From Tubulanus polymorphus (lineage: Eukaryota; Nemertea; Palaeonemertea; Tubulaniformes; Tubulanidae): a stretch of DNA of 64,000 nt. The stretch spans positions 8,232,704 to 8,296,703 of the forward strand of contig NC_134036.1 in assembly GCF_964204645.1 (NCBI RefSeq), given 5' to 3'. The translations under genes were made by a program, and so were the position numbers. The notes under the pieces were generated by a model that saw only the letters and a list, made by a program, of their open reading frames with translations, was not told where the DNA came from and ran no database searches. This document shows, piece after piece, positions 1 to 11,528 of the stretch; positions within the stretch are counted from its first letter, which is position 1, and every line of letters begins with the position of its first letter.

Positions 1-1754
1 TGTTCTTAACAATTTGAGGGCCGGTATGTAAGACTTCTTCCACGACTTTTATATATTTTATCATACTCGACGTTTCAGGTCGCAATTTCCGTCTTGCTTT
101 ATTTCGACCTATGAGTTTTCATTGTAGTTTCAAATATGGCCGCGAGAAAAGTAAGTTAGTTTCTCGTCGGTGGTAATTATTACTTACGTTACGCAACAAA
201 TAAGGGGAAATTTCGGTATGTATAATGTTTATCATACTTCTAAGATTACCGACAAATGTTGTTTGTATAATGTCGTATGCTCATATCTAAGTAAAATGGG
301 TTAACAAGTTGTTATTTTCCCGGTGCATGGTGGCAGCACCATACGGTTGATTTACACGTGTTTGTTCTAAATGCTTCCGCGGGTTGTACTCGGAAGATGT
401 CTGATAGCCATTTGCCAGAATTTTGTTTTACCATTAGTTCAGTCACCAGAGTTGTAATATCAGTATTGTGAAACTTATGATGCATTTATTTGTATTTTGT
501 AGTCAATCTTCTTTCTGGATGAATGGACGAATAAACCTAAACAATTAGATATAAGAAAATCTTGTAATCAGTTTTATGTCTACATATATATAGCCCAATC
601 AGGATTCAGCACTGGAAGATAAACGAACCACAATATAGGTGGAGAATCCACACCCACAACACTGGTGAAGAAACAAAAACCACGACAGTATTAATAAAAA
701 TGGTTAATAAATTTCGGAAAATTTTGAATTTAGATGCACTGTATGCTAGACGTTTATATTATGCATGTATATGTTAATAAACATGTACTAAAACATAAGG
801 TGGAGCCAATAAGAAGGTTTCGCCACTTCAGCAATGGACGTTCCAGCTGTCATTCAGATATCTTAGTTTTTTATTTTCTTTTTCTCTTTACGATAATGAC
901 CCAGCCATGGTAATTAACATCCTGTCTGGTCCAACACTTGGCAAATGGGAATCCTCTGTCGTGAACTGTCATAGTCACCGTGTCAACTGATCAACCGAAT
1001 GGCATTTTTCAGTGCTTACTCGATTTATACCTTCAATTTTTTCTATGAAACCTGGTCCTGAATTCTTTAACATCCTTGTTTGTTGTAGATCGCCGCTATA
1101 CACAAATTTTCTTGACCTAGCTCTGACCTGTAAATAAAAAGCAAGTCAGTGTAGTATTGGACCGACGACAATTACATAATTAACGTGTTTGATATACATG
1201 AGCTGATATGATAAATATCAATTTTTGCACATCTGAACCAAGGGACACGTAAAATATTATAAAGATTCTCATCGTCAGAGAATAACATCAGCTACCAACT
1301 ACAGAAATCAAGAACTCCGTTTGCGGTAGTTTGCAGTCACATCAGGTAGAATATTCGCTGGCAATACACCGGGCTGAAAAATGTGCAAAGTGACACGGGT
1401 CAAGTTTGCACGAGGTGCACGGTAGGCGAATCTTTCGTCGTAATTGCTGACAGAAAAAGAATATCATTTTTCCCTTTCATAAACAAATAAAGATAGAAAT
1501 CGGAAATCCCTGGCAAATAAAGATCCTATTAGTTTACATTTCTATGAATATTAAATTAAACACATCAGTTCTTCACAAATTTACTATGAAATTATATTGA
1601 AATATCATTATCAGCAGCTGTTTTCTCCTTTCATGATTATTTAAGAGCGATTACACTTATTTCTAAGCCACTCGATTGCTTTCGAATAACGGTCCACGAT
1701 TTATTTAAACCGCATTTTGTATCTGGATTTCATTTGTTATTTTCACAGCGAAAT
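1..1754. other. 5' flank, no gene recognised
   Basis: I see no convincing coding exon, RNA gene or repeat here. Composition is AT-rich and ordinary for intergenic animal DNA. The last part is presumably the promoter and 5' UTR of the secreted-protein gene that starts at 1755. Confidence 0.4.
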
Positions 1755-4057
1755 ATGGAACTCTATTTAATTGCGGCGTTCACTTTGACAGCATTGTGCG
1801 TCTTCTCGGCAGGTATGTTGGTACGAATTTGGGCTGTTTCCTTTATTCTCTGGAAGCAGTTTAAATAATTCGTTACTTCACATTTTTGCAAATGAGGACA
1901 GCAATTCAAACTTAATCGATTTAAATTTTGTTTTGATGATACTGGTCTTTAAGTTTATGTTTCCCTTTCCTATTTTCATTTTGTTTAAAACGGGCAGATT
2001 GCGCTGAGGTCGCAAGAAGTAGATCTGATTACGAAAGTGTCGTTAACGTGGTAAGTATAAAACGACAACTGATAAATATCAGGATCTGTTTTCCTCTGAA
2101 TTCCAATACATAGTTCTTCACACATTCTTTATTTGAGGTAAAACGGGTTCCCAGATTCTGATGAACTAACACCAAATTCGTATAAGGTTGTTTGACCCCT
2201 CCCCGCGCGACATTTCGTACCTTAATTTTGTAAATAATCAGTTGATTTGAATTCATAATGCATCGGCCTTTCGAGTGCTGCCCGCACACTATAAGCAGGC
2301 ATCCCCTACTGGACTCTTATGCAAATAAATTGGTAATGACATCATAGCTGCGTTTCTGAACGTCGTCAACGTTTCCCCACAAAACGCGAAGCTGACGAAT
2401 AGAGGAAGCTACTGACGAATGACGGACGATAGCTTCGCGTGGATAGAAGGTGTGTTAGACAGGATCGAAACATGAATACCAATTCTAAATCCGAGTATCA
2501 ATATTACAGGAATTCACACCCCCGAATAATGTTTGGCCCGATGGAAACATACCTTACGCCCTGATAGTTCCTACGGAAAGCATAATTAGTTCTTATCATT
2601 ATAGTGCCATCTGGATTAAGATATCAAATTGTCTGATTTGTAGTACAGTTTAAATATGGTCAGACTTCCACTTCTAAGCCCTATCGCTATTGATTCATCG
2701 CATACATTAAACGGGTACTGTGCGTATGTCAAGCAATAAGTTATGCCATTTTCTATGTCTGCACTTTTCTGAAATAAATCTCCTAATCTAAGGATCCTTT
2801 GTTGCTTAGGTTATGAGCGTGTCACAGCTCAACTAAATAATCATCGTTTCCGCTTTTCGGGAACTAATCAGAATTTTTCTTTCGTAGTTTTTCGCCATTG
2901 TAATTCATATCGGTTTAATGTACTTTCCTTCACAGACGATCCACAAAAAGCCCATATACGAAAGGCATTGCAAAGTTTTTCTGATACCACACCACAGTTA
3001 GATCAATGCCTAGTCATTGGATTAACTAGTGACGTGATTTCTCAGTCTAGTTCGACTCGCCAGCTGGTTTTAAAGATCAGTTGATTAATCGCACTGACTT
3101 CAGATAAATAAACGTGTCGGCGAACTAAACTAAACTGTGCTGAACAAAGGCCCAGTTTCATGAAAGCGTAACCTATTCCATTCGAAAGCTCGTTTGATAA
3201 TATTCGAATTTCAAAGCCTTAGAATCGATTTTAGATTTCCTAGAAAGTGAACTAATTTTCACTACGATTGCATACCGGTTATATTACGCGAGACCGCGTT
3301 ATGGCCTTGTCAGAGCAAGAAAGGAACGAAGGAGCAAAGTTAGACGAAAAACATAAAACTGAGTATTACTTAACTTCCCCCTCCTCTAGAAAACAGATTT
3401 AGAAAAAAAAACATTTACACCGTGTTCATCTTTTTCTCTATAGAGGTTGTGTGAGTGGTATTGGTTACTGGGGTAAGAAACTGATCGGTAAAATAGGCCT
3501 AAAAAGTTTGTCGAGTTTTTTGCAGCCAAGCCCTTTACCACGAAATCTTACACACCCACGGATTCCGACACGAATGGACGAAATTCGGCTGCGAAAAATA
3601 CTTGAATCTTAATAGCCCGGCAGGTAAAAATATGAATGTGTTAAGTTATAACGAGAAGCATGCATCTTGATAATATAATGAGTACATTTTCAATAACAAA
3701 AAAGTCCTAAAAGTACGGCTCTCACAGCTGTGGTACCCGCACGAAAATTCAGCTACGTTTTGACCTCGATTATATGGCTGACAAATCTTTTGAAAATCTA
3801 AATACAATGTCATCATTTTTACAGATAATTCGAACTTGAAAAACAGTTGGGTTGGTACCCCTCTCAACGTGTACTCTGTCATGGCAACACCGGCTAAATT
3901 TAAGCTTTTACCCGATGTTAAGGCGAAGATGGAAGAGGCTTTGGTGAAACAGTATCCGAATAGTGCAGAGAAACAAACCTTAGCTCATTGGCAAAGGCAT
4001 GAAAATGGGGATCAGTTTCTGGGATGCGGAGAGGATAAGAAGGGCTTATGGCTGTAG
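1755..4057 (+). CDS. small secreted protein, two exons (1755-1812, 3825-4057)
   Basis: Exon 1 runs from ATG 1755 to 1812. It encodes a classic signal peptide (MELYLIAAFTLTALCVFSA) and ends in phase 1 before GTATGT. Exon 2 starts after the acceptor TTTTTACAG at 3825, also phase 1, and runs in frame to a TAG at 4055-4057, giving about 96 residues in total. An AATAAA at 4143-4148 is a good polyadenylation signal. The predicted mature part is hydrophilic, with one cysteine, a KAKMEEALVKQYP helix-like stretch and a C-terminal KKGLWL. I do not recognise the family. A possible alternative exon at 1998-2050 (acceptor CGGGCAG, donor GTAAGT) ends in phase 0 and would break the frame of 3825, so I left it out. 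Splicing is inferred from matched phases and consensus sites only. Confidence 0.5.
2051..3824. other. intron of the secreted-protein gene
   Basis: Non-coding sequence between the two proposed exons. No repeat or RNA gene was recognised. Confidence 0.4.
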
Positions 4058-4929
4058 GCACCAAGCTTCAAAAGGTAAGAAAAAGCCTAGATGTGTCCCC
4101 TTTAAGTCACAATACACTTCATTGCCTTGGAGGTTTTCGATGAATAAATCTGATTTAACATAAGAATGGATTTGTTTCAACCTGAATCGGGTTGTTGTAT
4201 CTTCACTGGGGTAAACCTGCCAATTCTATTCTAATTGTATCGGAAATAGCACGAATTCACAGCGGTAGATTTTCTGATGGTTTCTCACGTCGAATGGATG
4301 CTGCAGCATACAATGAGGGAAACATTCTCGACTTTTGCAAAGGAATTCCATGATTCTTAAATCACGTGCAGTAGTATTATAGTAGATGAGTAGGTTGTCC
4401 GTTGTCAAAATAAGTTTATTTTCGATGAACTTTGATTGAATTTTTAGACTCCCCAATCCATATATAATCACAATACCACCCAAACACGCAAACAGTACTT
4501 TCATTATTCTATTCCGATAATAATTGATTCGTTTAAGAGAAAAGCTCATTCAGATTGAAATGCAGAAGAAATGGGGCTTTCTACTAGCAAACCTGCTGGA
4601 TCCTCCTTTGCCATGGTTGATATCCTCGATTGGAACAGTAACACTATACGGTTTCTGCATAATTCAATCCGCACAATATTTTTAATATATAATATAATGA
4701 TGAAATAGAGCCATATGGGTTTCAACGTATGTTGCTCTGCAGAACAAGTGAATTATAATGGGGATGCGTCTATAATTTTGATGAAATGTTTATACGCCAA
4801 AACATGTTAATTTATTCCATATTTGGGTTTAGGCTTATCTCGTACAGTCAATTCATCACATAGTCTGTTGCTCCTCTGAACAAGCGAATAAACGATATCA
4901 TTTGTTAACATTAGAAGTGCAATTACCAA

Positions 4930-5371
4930 ACTACGTACCTCGTCCCATCGACTATGATAGAAAAAGGCAGACACCTGGGATTGAGTAGAGAAAACAGGCT
5001 TTGTGATATATGTAACTGTGTGGAAGACGAGCAGCACTTCATCCTATCGTGTAGCAAATTCGACAGTCTCAGGACGAAATTTGATTTGGTAATTGGTGAT
5101 ACAAATGATATAAATATAATTTTTAATGATATAGGTAGTCAATCGGTAAACTTGGGGAAGTATATCCAATCGGGATTTGAATATTATATTTGATTTTATG
5201 CTTGACTTATATTGTACAGTTCGCTATGTCCTATGCACTCTTTCTTGTAAATATTTTTGTAATCCTAGTATTGTATATATGTATTATATTGTTTTCTTCT
5301 AATTCGCTTTTCATTGACGATCATGTCATTTGATTATGATGAATAAACAAACTTAAACTTAAACTTAAACT
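4930..5371 (+). mobile_element. LINE 3' end fragment (non-LTR retrotransposon tail)
   Basis: The reading frame at 4954-5193 encodes a C-terminal tail with the pattern CDICNC-x-EDEQHFILSC-x-FDSLR. This is the cysteine/histidine-rich ending common to the reverse transcriptase ORF of many invertebrate LINEs. It is followed by an AT-rich 3' UTR with AATAAA (5341-5346) and a short tail of TTAAAC/CTTAAA units (5349-5371), as expected at the 3' end of such elements. Only the 5'-truncated tail is present, so it is dead. The exact clade is not determinable from this fragment. Confidence 0.7.
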
Positions 5372-5465
5372 TTGTGGAAGCCACGGGTAATATTCCTTGG
5401 CGAAGAACTTAAACTGTTCGATCTATTCGCAATCGAATTTGTTCGGACAATTTGAAAAGTAAGTG

Positions 5466-6086
5466 GTGAATACCACAGGGACTTGTCACGATTGATAATG
5501 GATGAGACCAATGATGGGGGTACCAGTATCCCTGCAAGTGTTTAATAAAATAACAAGGGTGGCAACAAATTGTCAATCTGACAATGACTTCTCTACTTCA
5601 ATCGACTGTAATTCCAAAAATTCTCAACCGATTCACATGAAATAAGGCTTCCAACGAGCCTTTTACCACAAATCTACGACAATGATCTCACAACGAAATC
5701 ACCTTTTTTTGACGAGAGATAGCTCAAAATGGAGGTCTACCGATTCTATGGTGGACAGCAAAATGGCCGTATTTTCACTTCAAGCGATGATTTCTATGTG
5801 AGATCTTAGAGATAACCCAAACAAACCATACATTTTTTTAAACTACGCGGTCATACCTGTACGCTAATCTCGTTTATTTGCATTATCCACGCGATGGGTG
5901 AGCTCACAAGCTTTTGGAAAATCTTTGGAAATTTTTGGAATTACAGTCGATTGAAGTGGAGCGTCATTGTCAGATTGACAATTTGTTGCCACCCTTGTTT
6001 TTTATTATACAGGGATAGTGGATCTGGTCATTGATATTGCTTTTATTCATTTACTATCAATTATGACAAGTCCCTGTGGTGTATAC
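5466..6086. mobile_element. hAT-like MITE with long inverted repeats and 8-bp TSD
   Basis: The sequence starting CACAGGGACTTGTC at 5474 recurs inverted ending at 6078. The inverted match extends about 150 bp, with indels, to the AATTCCAAAAATT region at each inner end. The flanks GTGAATAC (5466-5473) and GTGTATAC (6079-6086) match at 7 of 8 positions, as expected for an 8-bp target duplication. CAGGG-type termini plus 8-bp duplications point to the hAT superfamily. There is no coding capacity, so it is non-autonomous. A fragment of the same family lies at about 53456-53512. Confidence 0.7.
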
Positions 6087-6960
6087 CCGTGGAGGCCAAA
6101 CGAACTTTGAAAGCCGGTACCGGGAATTACCGGCCGGGGCGAACAAAATATGCAGCATTGCGTGACATGAACTCGTGATCACTCGGGTACGAATTCTAGG
6201 CTCTATTAACAGGGCCACCATGACTTCATGAGTAGCGCTGTGATGTCAATTTTTTTGGATACAGTATTAGTTTACAATTCGAATTCCTGCCCATTGATTC
6301 GATTATATGTTGTTTGCCTCAGTTTGCCCACTATAATTTTTTTCAAATCCGTTTATAAGCGTTGCACTGATCTATACAATGATTGACTTGCACTAAATTT
6401 CAAGGCCCAATTCTTCTCCACGTCGACACTATTTGCTACATAGTTTCCTATTGATATGTATATGCTCTCATAATTTGGATGACATTTTTGCCGAAACATA
6501 TTAATATTTATTCCATATCTGCGGTTATAGGTTTTTAAGTTAATCTGGTACAGTCATGGTGGCCCCATTGCTCGTCTGAACTGGTGATTTAATGAACTTG
6601 TGAATTAATGAGTAATGCTCTTAAAGTTTGGATAAATTTGATGCAGACAGAAACGTGTTGATTAATTTGATAATTGAGGTTTAGTTTTATCTCAGCCAAT
6701 AACTCATCACTCTAACAGCTTGTAAAATGAATAGATTTCCATCTGTGAGGAAATTAGTGAACTATAGCCTACCATTGGCAGTCCAGTGAGGAAGTTCATG
6801 ACGATGTCTCAATGATTTTCCTCATTCAACGCGACCATGACGCCTAATTCCTAGAAAATGACCTAATTTCGTTACTGTACTATTTACTGAGACTCACAAT
6901 CCAACCCAACGCGCACAAAGACTGATAAAATTTCTCAAATTATCCCCGAAAGCAAAGCTG
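6087..6960. other. diverged dispersed repeat
   Basis: Segments around 6380-6640 (AAATTTCAAGGCCCA; GGTGGCCCCATTGCT; TCTGAACTG) recur at about 11185-11285, and a related stretch is at about 4760-4900. This is an old interspersed repeat family. No coding sequence was recognised. Confidence 0.45.
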
Positions 6961-6974
6961 CCCATATACCTGCG

Positions 6975-7140
6975 CACCCGGTCTACTGTGGCAGGGGTTG
7001 GTGCAGTGGCTGGGTGCAGCGATGCCATCAGGTTCGAATCCCTGCCGTGGGAGGATGATTCAACCCTGGGTGAGCATTTTGCTGAGTGTAAAATATGACT
7101 GTCTGGAATTGGATTGAAGCTGTATTGGATTGCCATGATT
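6975..7140 (+). mobile_element. tRNA-derived SINE
   Basis: A perfect RNA polymerase III A box (TGGTGCAGTGG, 6999-7009) is followed about 22 bases later by a perfect B box (GGTTCGAATCC, 7031-7041). The segment does not fold as a complete tRNA and continues into unrelated sequence, so it is a tRNA-headed SINE rather than a tRNA gene. The same GATGCCATCAGGTTCGAATCC core occurs at 19353-19432 (two copies) and, diverged and inverted, near 59095-59125. Confidence 0.6.
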
Positions 7141-7141
7141 A

Positions 7142-7925
7142 AGTTGTAAGCTGTATCTAAAACACCTGTAAGGCTCGCGTGATAAATTGACTGCGCGAGA
7201 TCAACTTTAACCTAGATATCGAATAAATCATTTTCGACACATTAACATACCTATCATTCAAATAATGAGAACCATCAACAATAATTCACGATATAGCAGA
7301 GCTAAATTTTGCCATATCCAGTATCAACACCACAATCTAAAGGCAAAATATGTAATCTATTTCTTTTTTTAGAAACAGGTTTGCATAGGCCAGGCGCTTT
7401 TTCAAACCAAAAGACACGAAAAGCAAATACGTCTACGGCAGATATTACTATCTAAAAAAAGACATTTTAGGCCGTTTGTAAAAATTCAGAAATCCACATG
7501 AACCCCCCCCCCGAACAGGGCCAAGGTTTGACACGTGACACATCCTAACAGAAGTCATTAGTCTATATTTGTCTATATTATACAATATAAATAATCTATA
7601 TTGTATAATATTAATAATACATCAAAGATTTAATTCAGTCGATATTGAAAAAGCCGGTTACTGAAGCAGGATCGAAATTTAATAGATATTTATTTCTAAA
7701 AGCCGCTAACATGTGTTTCCAAAACGACCATAGAAGGATAACGATTTTGTGTAATATCGTGTAAAAACACGACAAACGAAGGACTCTGTTCGAGTGTATC
7801 CTCACTGGTAACGAGGTAAGTGAAGCTATAGACGACAAGCTCAAATATTTCATTGCATAATTACGTGTAGATGTAACTTCGAAGAGATGCAATTCAGTCA
7901 AACTGATTGAATCATCTATTTCAGA
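7142..7925. other. intergenic, nothing recognised
   Basis: AT-rich sequence with an 8-C run near 7504. It presumably holds the promoter of the peptide gene starting at 7926. No feature is supportable. Confidence 0.35.
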
Positions 7926-8450
7926 ATGTTTACTAAAACTATTTTCATCGCGTTGGCCTTGTTTATGGTCATTGGAGCTGTCGCGGCAACTGAAGGTAGG
8001 CTTTAATTACTCGATTTAATTGCTACTAAATATGCTTTTTTAATTCCACAAAAACTTAGGTTCATGCTATGAAGCCTGATTTGGCACAGGGCAATAGTTG
8101 AGATCGTACTCATTCAGTTCACGTGTTGTTCGCAAACGATATTTCGACCGTCTTACAGCAGTCGACCGTTACTTTTTACTTCCGGATTGCCATCTTGCAC
8201 TTATGTCGGACGCGATGACGCGCTGTTATGTTCACGAATGAAGTATATAAGGCCGAAACTCGCGGGATTCGAACCTGCTTGGTTTCGGGTCCGGCTGTTT
8301 CTAATAAATCCGAGCTTATTTACAGGTGTGCGAAGGGTGAAGAGAGGAACCCCATGTTGGTGCGGTAAAACAAAGGGTGTATATTGGTGGCTCGGTAACC
8401 CTTCTCCGTCAAATTGTTGTAGGTATTGGGATGAGGCATGTTGCCATTAA
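7926..8450 (+). CDS. cysteine-rich secreted peptide, BDS/APETx-like, two exons (7926-7995, 8326-8450)
   Basis: Exon 1 encodes a signal peptide of about 20 residues beginning MFTKTIFIALALF and ends in phase 1 before GTAGGC. Exon 2 follows TTTACAG at 8326 in phase 1 and ends at TAA 8448-8450, giving about 64 residues. After a dibasic site (…VKR) the predicted mature peptide is 34 residues with six cysteines in the order C-x-C … CC … CC. It opens with GTPCWCGKT followed by G-x-Y-W-W. That opening and the terminal CC resemble sea-anemone defensin-like peptides (BDS/APETx group, ion-channel ligands). The spacing of the middle cysteines differs and the peptide is shorter. Family assignment is inference from motif memory; whether it is venom, immune or neither cannot be told from sequence. 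Confidence 0.55.
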
Positions 8451-8489
8451 AATCGGAGCTGGGGAGATGTGCAGATATTGAATAAACAC

Positions 8490-8490
<1 letters not shown>

Positions 8491-8577
<87 letters not shown>
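8491..8577. repeat. TA dinucleotide microsatellite
   Basis: About 43 uninterrupted TA units. It interrupts the GPCR relic on the minus strand and creates spurious long tyrosine/isoleucine frames there. Confidence 0.95.
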
Positions 8578-8578
<1 letters not shown>

Positions 8579-8579
8579 T

Positions 8580-9030
8580 AAGGTTTACCAGTAAGGTTTC
8601 CAATCATGCAAGTTGTCCATCCACCACTGAGATCTATATCTCTGTGAAAAGTTGCTCCAACAATGTTTATAATGACCAGAAACACGCATAATGCCTTGTG
8701 ACAGTACACAATATTACAGCTTTTTTAGAGGTTTGTAAACTGCTACTGCACGATCTATCGTCATCATGACCAGAATCCAGATGGATACTTGCTTAGGACA
8801 ATTAGCGTGGAAAGCTTTCACTATACACATGGATCTGCTGAACTTCACGTGAGCTACATCCATCAAATAAAGCACCTCGACACTGAATATCGCGTATAAA
8901 TCCGCTATTTCTAAAGCTAACATATAGAAATGACCAGAACTATATGACGATTTCTTATATGTCCCCAAAACGATGATTATCAAACCAATCAGACTTAATA
9001 GAGGAAACACGTATGCAGAAACTCAGGTTG
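8580..9030 (-). pseudogene. rhodopsin-type GPCR fragment (TM1-TM4), broken
   Basis: On the minus strand from about 9030 down to 8714 one frame encodes three hydrophobic helices and an IDRAVAVYKPLK segment. This is the E/DRY-type motif at the end of TM3 followed by the usual intracellular-loop pattern of class A receptors. The frame stops at 8714-8716. A fourth hydrophobic segment (ALCVFLVIINIVGA) continues in another frame at about 8690-8650, so a frameshift separates TM3 from TM4. The frame upstream of TM1 is closed by a stop, and downstream sequence dissolves into a TA microsatellite. No start codon or full seven-helix set is present. It is a decayed gene or processed fragment; the subfamily is not recognisable. 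Confidence 0.65.
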
Positions 9031-10220
9031 AAAGTGAACGGCATCGTCCACCCATAAATCTTTGTCCAACACATTTCACTCTCAGAGATATAAGTATAAA
9101 CCATATTTTCCTAGAATAAAAATGAAAAATATGTCTCAATTAAGTCCATATGTATTTCGCTTTCGTTTCCGCGCCGAATACCCTATTTATATGATATGAT
9201 TGTGGTATATGTAATGTAACCTAAAAATCATAGGAAAACATGTGTGTTGCGATTGGGGAAATATAGTAAAATCACGTGTCCTAGCCGAAGATGCAAACGA
9301 AGTGTCGTACGCATACGACTAACGTGTTTATCCGGTAAACGATAAGATTGATGTAGTTGACTTTGGTCAATTTTGCCATTTTTTGACCCCCGCCCCTTGT
9401 ACGATCGTTGCTTCTTATTTTATCGACTCTCTCCCAATCAGTACGTACATTTAAAACTACCACCCCTCCCCAACTAAACCAATGAGGTGGCAATGATGTA
9501 AAATCAAGTTCAATGTTCATAATGTGTATATACATTGATTCCTAGTATGTGTTATGTGACGGGTTCTGTGTGAGTCGATGTGCACTACGTCATCAATATT
9601 GGCGTTTTAGAAAAACTATGACAATTGTAACTTTTGGCATTTATTTTGTGACTAAATATATTTCACAACAACTCTTAGTTCGTTTTTAATTGATTTTGAT
9701 GATAATTATTTTTTCTGATGATGTTTGCTACGTCACAATATATAGGGGTTAGACTTGTTGCCGGTCACTTCCATTCAATTTCGCTCAAAGGTTGGTTAGC
9801 GTTAACCAATGAATAATTGATTAGATAATTCAATTTATTCGGGATTTTTAGACTAACATCGCAGGAAGCATATGATTATGATCAAACGAATAGCAGCTGC
9901 TGGCACCGGGCAATATCTCCGTCCATCTATTTACATGGTTTATGAATGTATGAAAAATGTCCCGTCCACTTCATGTACCTATTCATTTCTCTTCGTCCAT
10001 TTATTTACATTATTCAAGACTTAATACCAATAATGAGCAATCCATATCGTTATGCATTGGCGTGCGTATCAGTGCGACAACCAGGTCAAAATCCAGGGAG
10101 AAACCACTAAATAACTGGAAGGTTATATATAACAAAACAGTTAGTCTAGGAGTCAGATGAGTAGTAGTGTGATCTGTGTGCACTTTTGGCCTGCACACAG
10201 ATCACAACGATCATTTGTCA
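9031..10220. other. intergenic, nothing recognised
   Basis: AT-rich non-coding sequence. No exon, RNA gene or clear repeat was found on either strand. Confidence 0.35.
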
Positions 10221-10229
10221 GTCAATTAA

Positions 10230-10440
10230 AAATATTTAGTGATATTTTGCCAATGCGGCATTATTCCTGTTTACTATATTTTGCCAATGGCCCGTTCTGA
10301 TAGGCGAATTTACACCGCGCATACGTGCTGAGGAGGCGCAAGGTAAAATTGTGCAAATACGATGGTATTTGAACCCGGGCCAGAAATTTACTAGCGTTGC
10401 GTCTAACCAGTAGACCACAGACACTCATAGCAAAGAATAG
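10230..10440 (-). mobile_element. tRNA-derived SINE (minus strand)
   Basis: Read on the minus strand there is an A box TGGTCTACTGG (10417-10407) followed by a tRNA-like arm and a B-box-like GGTTCAAATAC (10375-10365). The head does not end like a mature tRNA and runs into unrelated sequence, so it is a SINE head rather than a tRNA gene. Confidence 0.5.
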
Positions 10441-10644
10441 CTCTTATGACAGTCATGAACTGCAGCATTCCCGATGGACGCACATCCACTGTGTTGTCAT
10501 GTGCCGTGTGAGTGCTTCGTTGAATAATGCGTAGTTTGCAATAGATGTATACAGATAGCCTTAAATAACTTGCGTAGACATTAAAGTTTAATGATTTTAT
10601 CGTTCTGCTTTTCGGTCAAGTAAATATTGAATTGAACCAGGACA

Positions 10645-11108
10645 ACCTACCACCCCTCATTATGCTTACTAAACCAAACGTTTGCACCGACAACAAATTA
10701 GTAAAATAGCCGTCTTAAAAATTCAGAAATGGCCAGAATTTCAACTTACGTTCTATCTCATTTTTATTTTACAATTGCGATTGGTTTAACTTTTTTTTAA
10801 ACGGCCGTTAAGGCTTCATGTTTCGTCTGCAATTCACTGCAAATAGTTACGCAACTACGCACATTTTAGTGTTTTTGGCAGCTGTACACTCAATCGGCAC
10901 CGTTCGTGACTAGCTTCACTGCGGAATTATCATCGCCATATCACATCATCAACTTATATTGTGCCTTAAAACCCTAACAGCCGAAATAATTGAAATGCAC
11001 ACACGATTTCTATCATTGAAAATTAAGAGAGTGGCCATGTTTGTGTTCTACTGCTTCGCGTAAATCCCGCGCGGTGGCGCAACCGCGCGGAGTGGGGCCG
11101 AAACGTCA
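10645..11108 (+). repeat. dispersed repeat, copy A (contains the empty Polinton target)
   Basis: About 460 bp, starting near CCTACCACCCCTCA, nearly identical to 19947-20366 plus 37549-37597. The right part contains CTTCGCGTAAATCCCGCGC at about 11055-11073. This is the intact version of the site split by the Polinton in copy B. It ends with a GC-rich palindrome (CCGCGCGG…CCGCGCGG) near 11069-11091. No coding potential was seen. Confidence 0.85.
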
Positions 11109-11383
11109 AGTTAATCTTTAGTGAACTTTCATCCGGATGTTTAGCCTCCGTCATCAGAATACACCATGATTGACTACAATACTAAATTTCAAGGCCCAGT
11201 AAGTACGAAGTTTTCTATTGATATTTACCGCATATGCTCTCATAGTAGAGGTGGCCCCATTGCTTTTCTGAACTGTTGAATCAATGATTAATTTGTTTAG
11301 AGGTTTATCTCAGCTAGTGAATGATTCATCACACTAACACTGAAAATAAATTCTCGCACGCTCGAATTTATTTTTATTTTTTA

Positions 11384-11434
11384 CTCACTCGCCCCTTCAA
11401 CCTTTGTTATGAACCCCCATATTCCCAATTACTT
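11384..11434 (+). repeat. diverged Polinton terminal repeat relic
   Basis: The segment ends …TTATGAACCCCCATATTCCCAATTACT. It can be aligned with the right terminus of the intact Polinton (GGTATGAAACCCCACTTTTCTAATTACT at 37521-37548), including the CTCGCCC stretch before it. It looks like the end of a related but older element, in right-end orientation. Similarity is partial and judged by eye. Confidence 0.45.
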
Positions 11435-11528
11435 TAATATTCATATATATGAATAAAATATAAATGAATAACATATATAAATGAATGACTTCTAAAATCA
11501 ATTTTAATAAAAAAAATTTGATATTGAA

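Noticed and set aside
1998-2050. Extra exon of the small secreted-protein gene
   Set aside because: It has acceptor and donor consensus but ends in phase 0 and would put the exon at 3825 out of frame.
6995-7070. Functional tRNA gene
   Set aside because: A and B boxes are perfect but no complete cloverleaf or acceptor stem forms; copies elsewhere show it is a SINE.
8320-8709. Long frames encoding runs of tyrosine-isoleucine on the minus strand
   Set aside because: They are translations of the TA microsatellite; only the part at about 8620-8690 has meaning, as TM4 of the GPCR relic.
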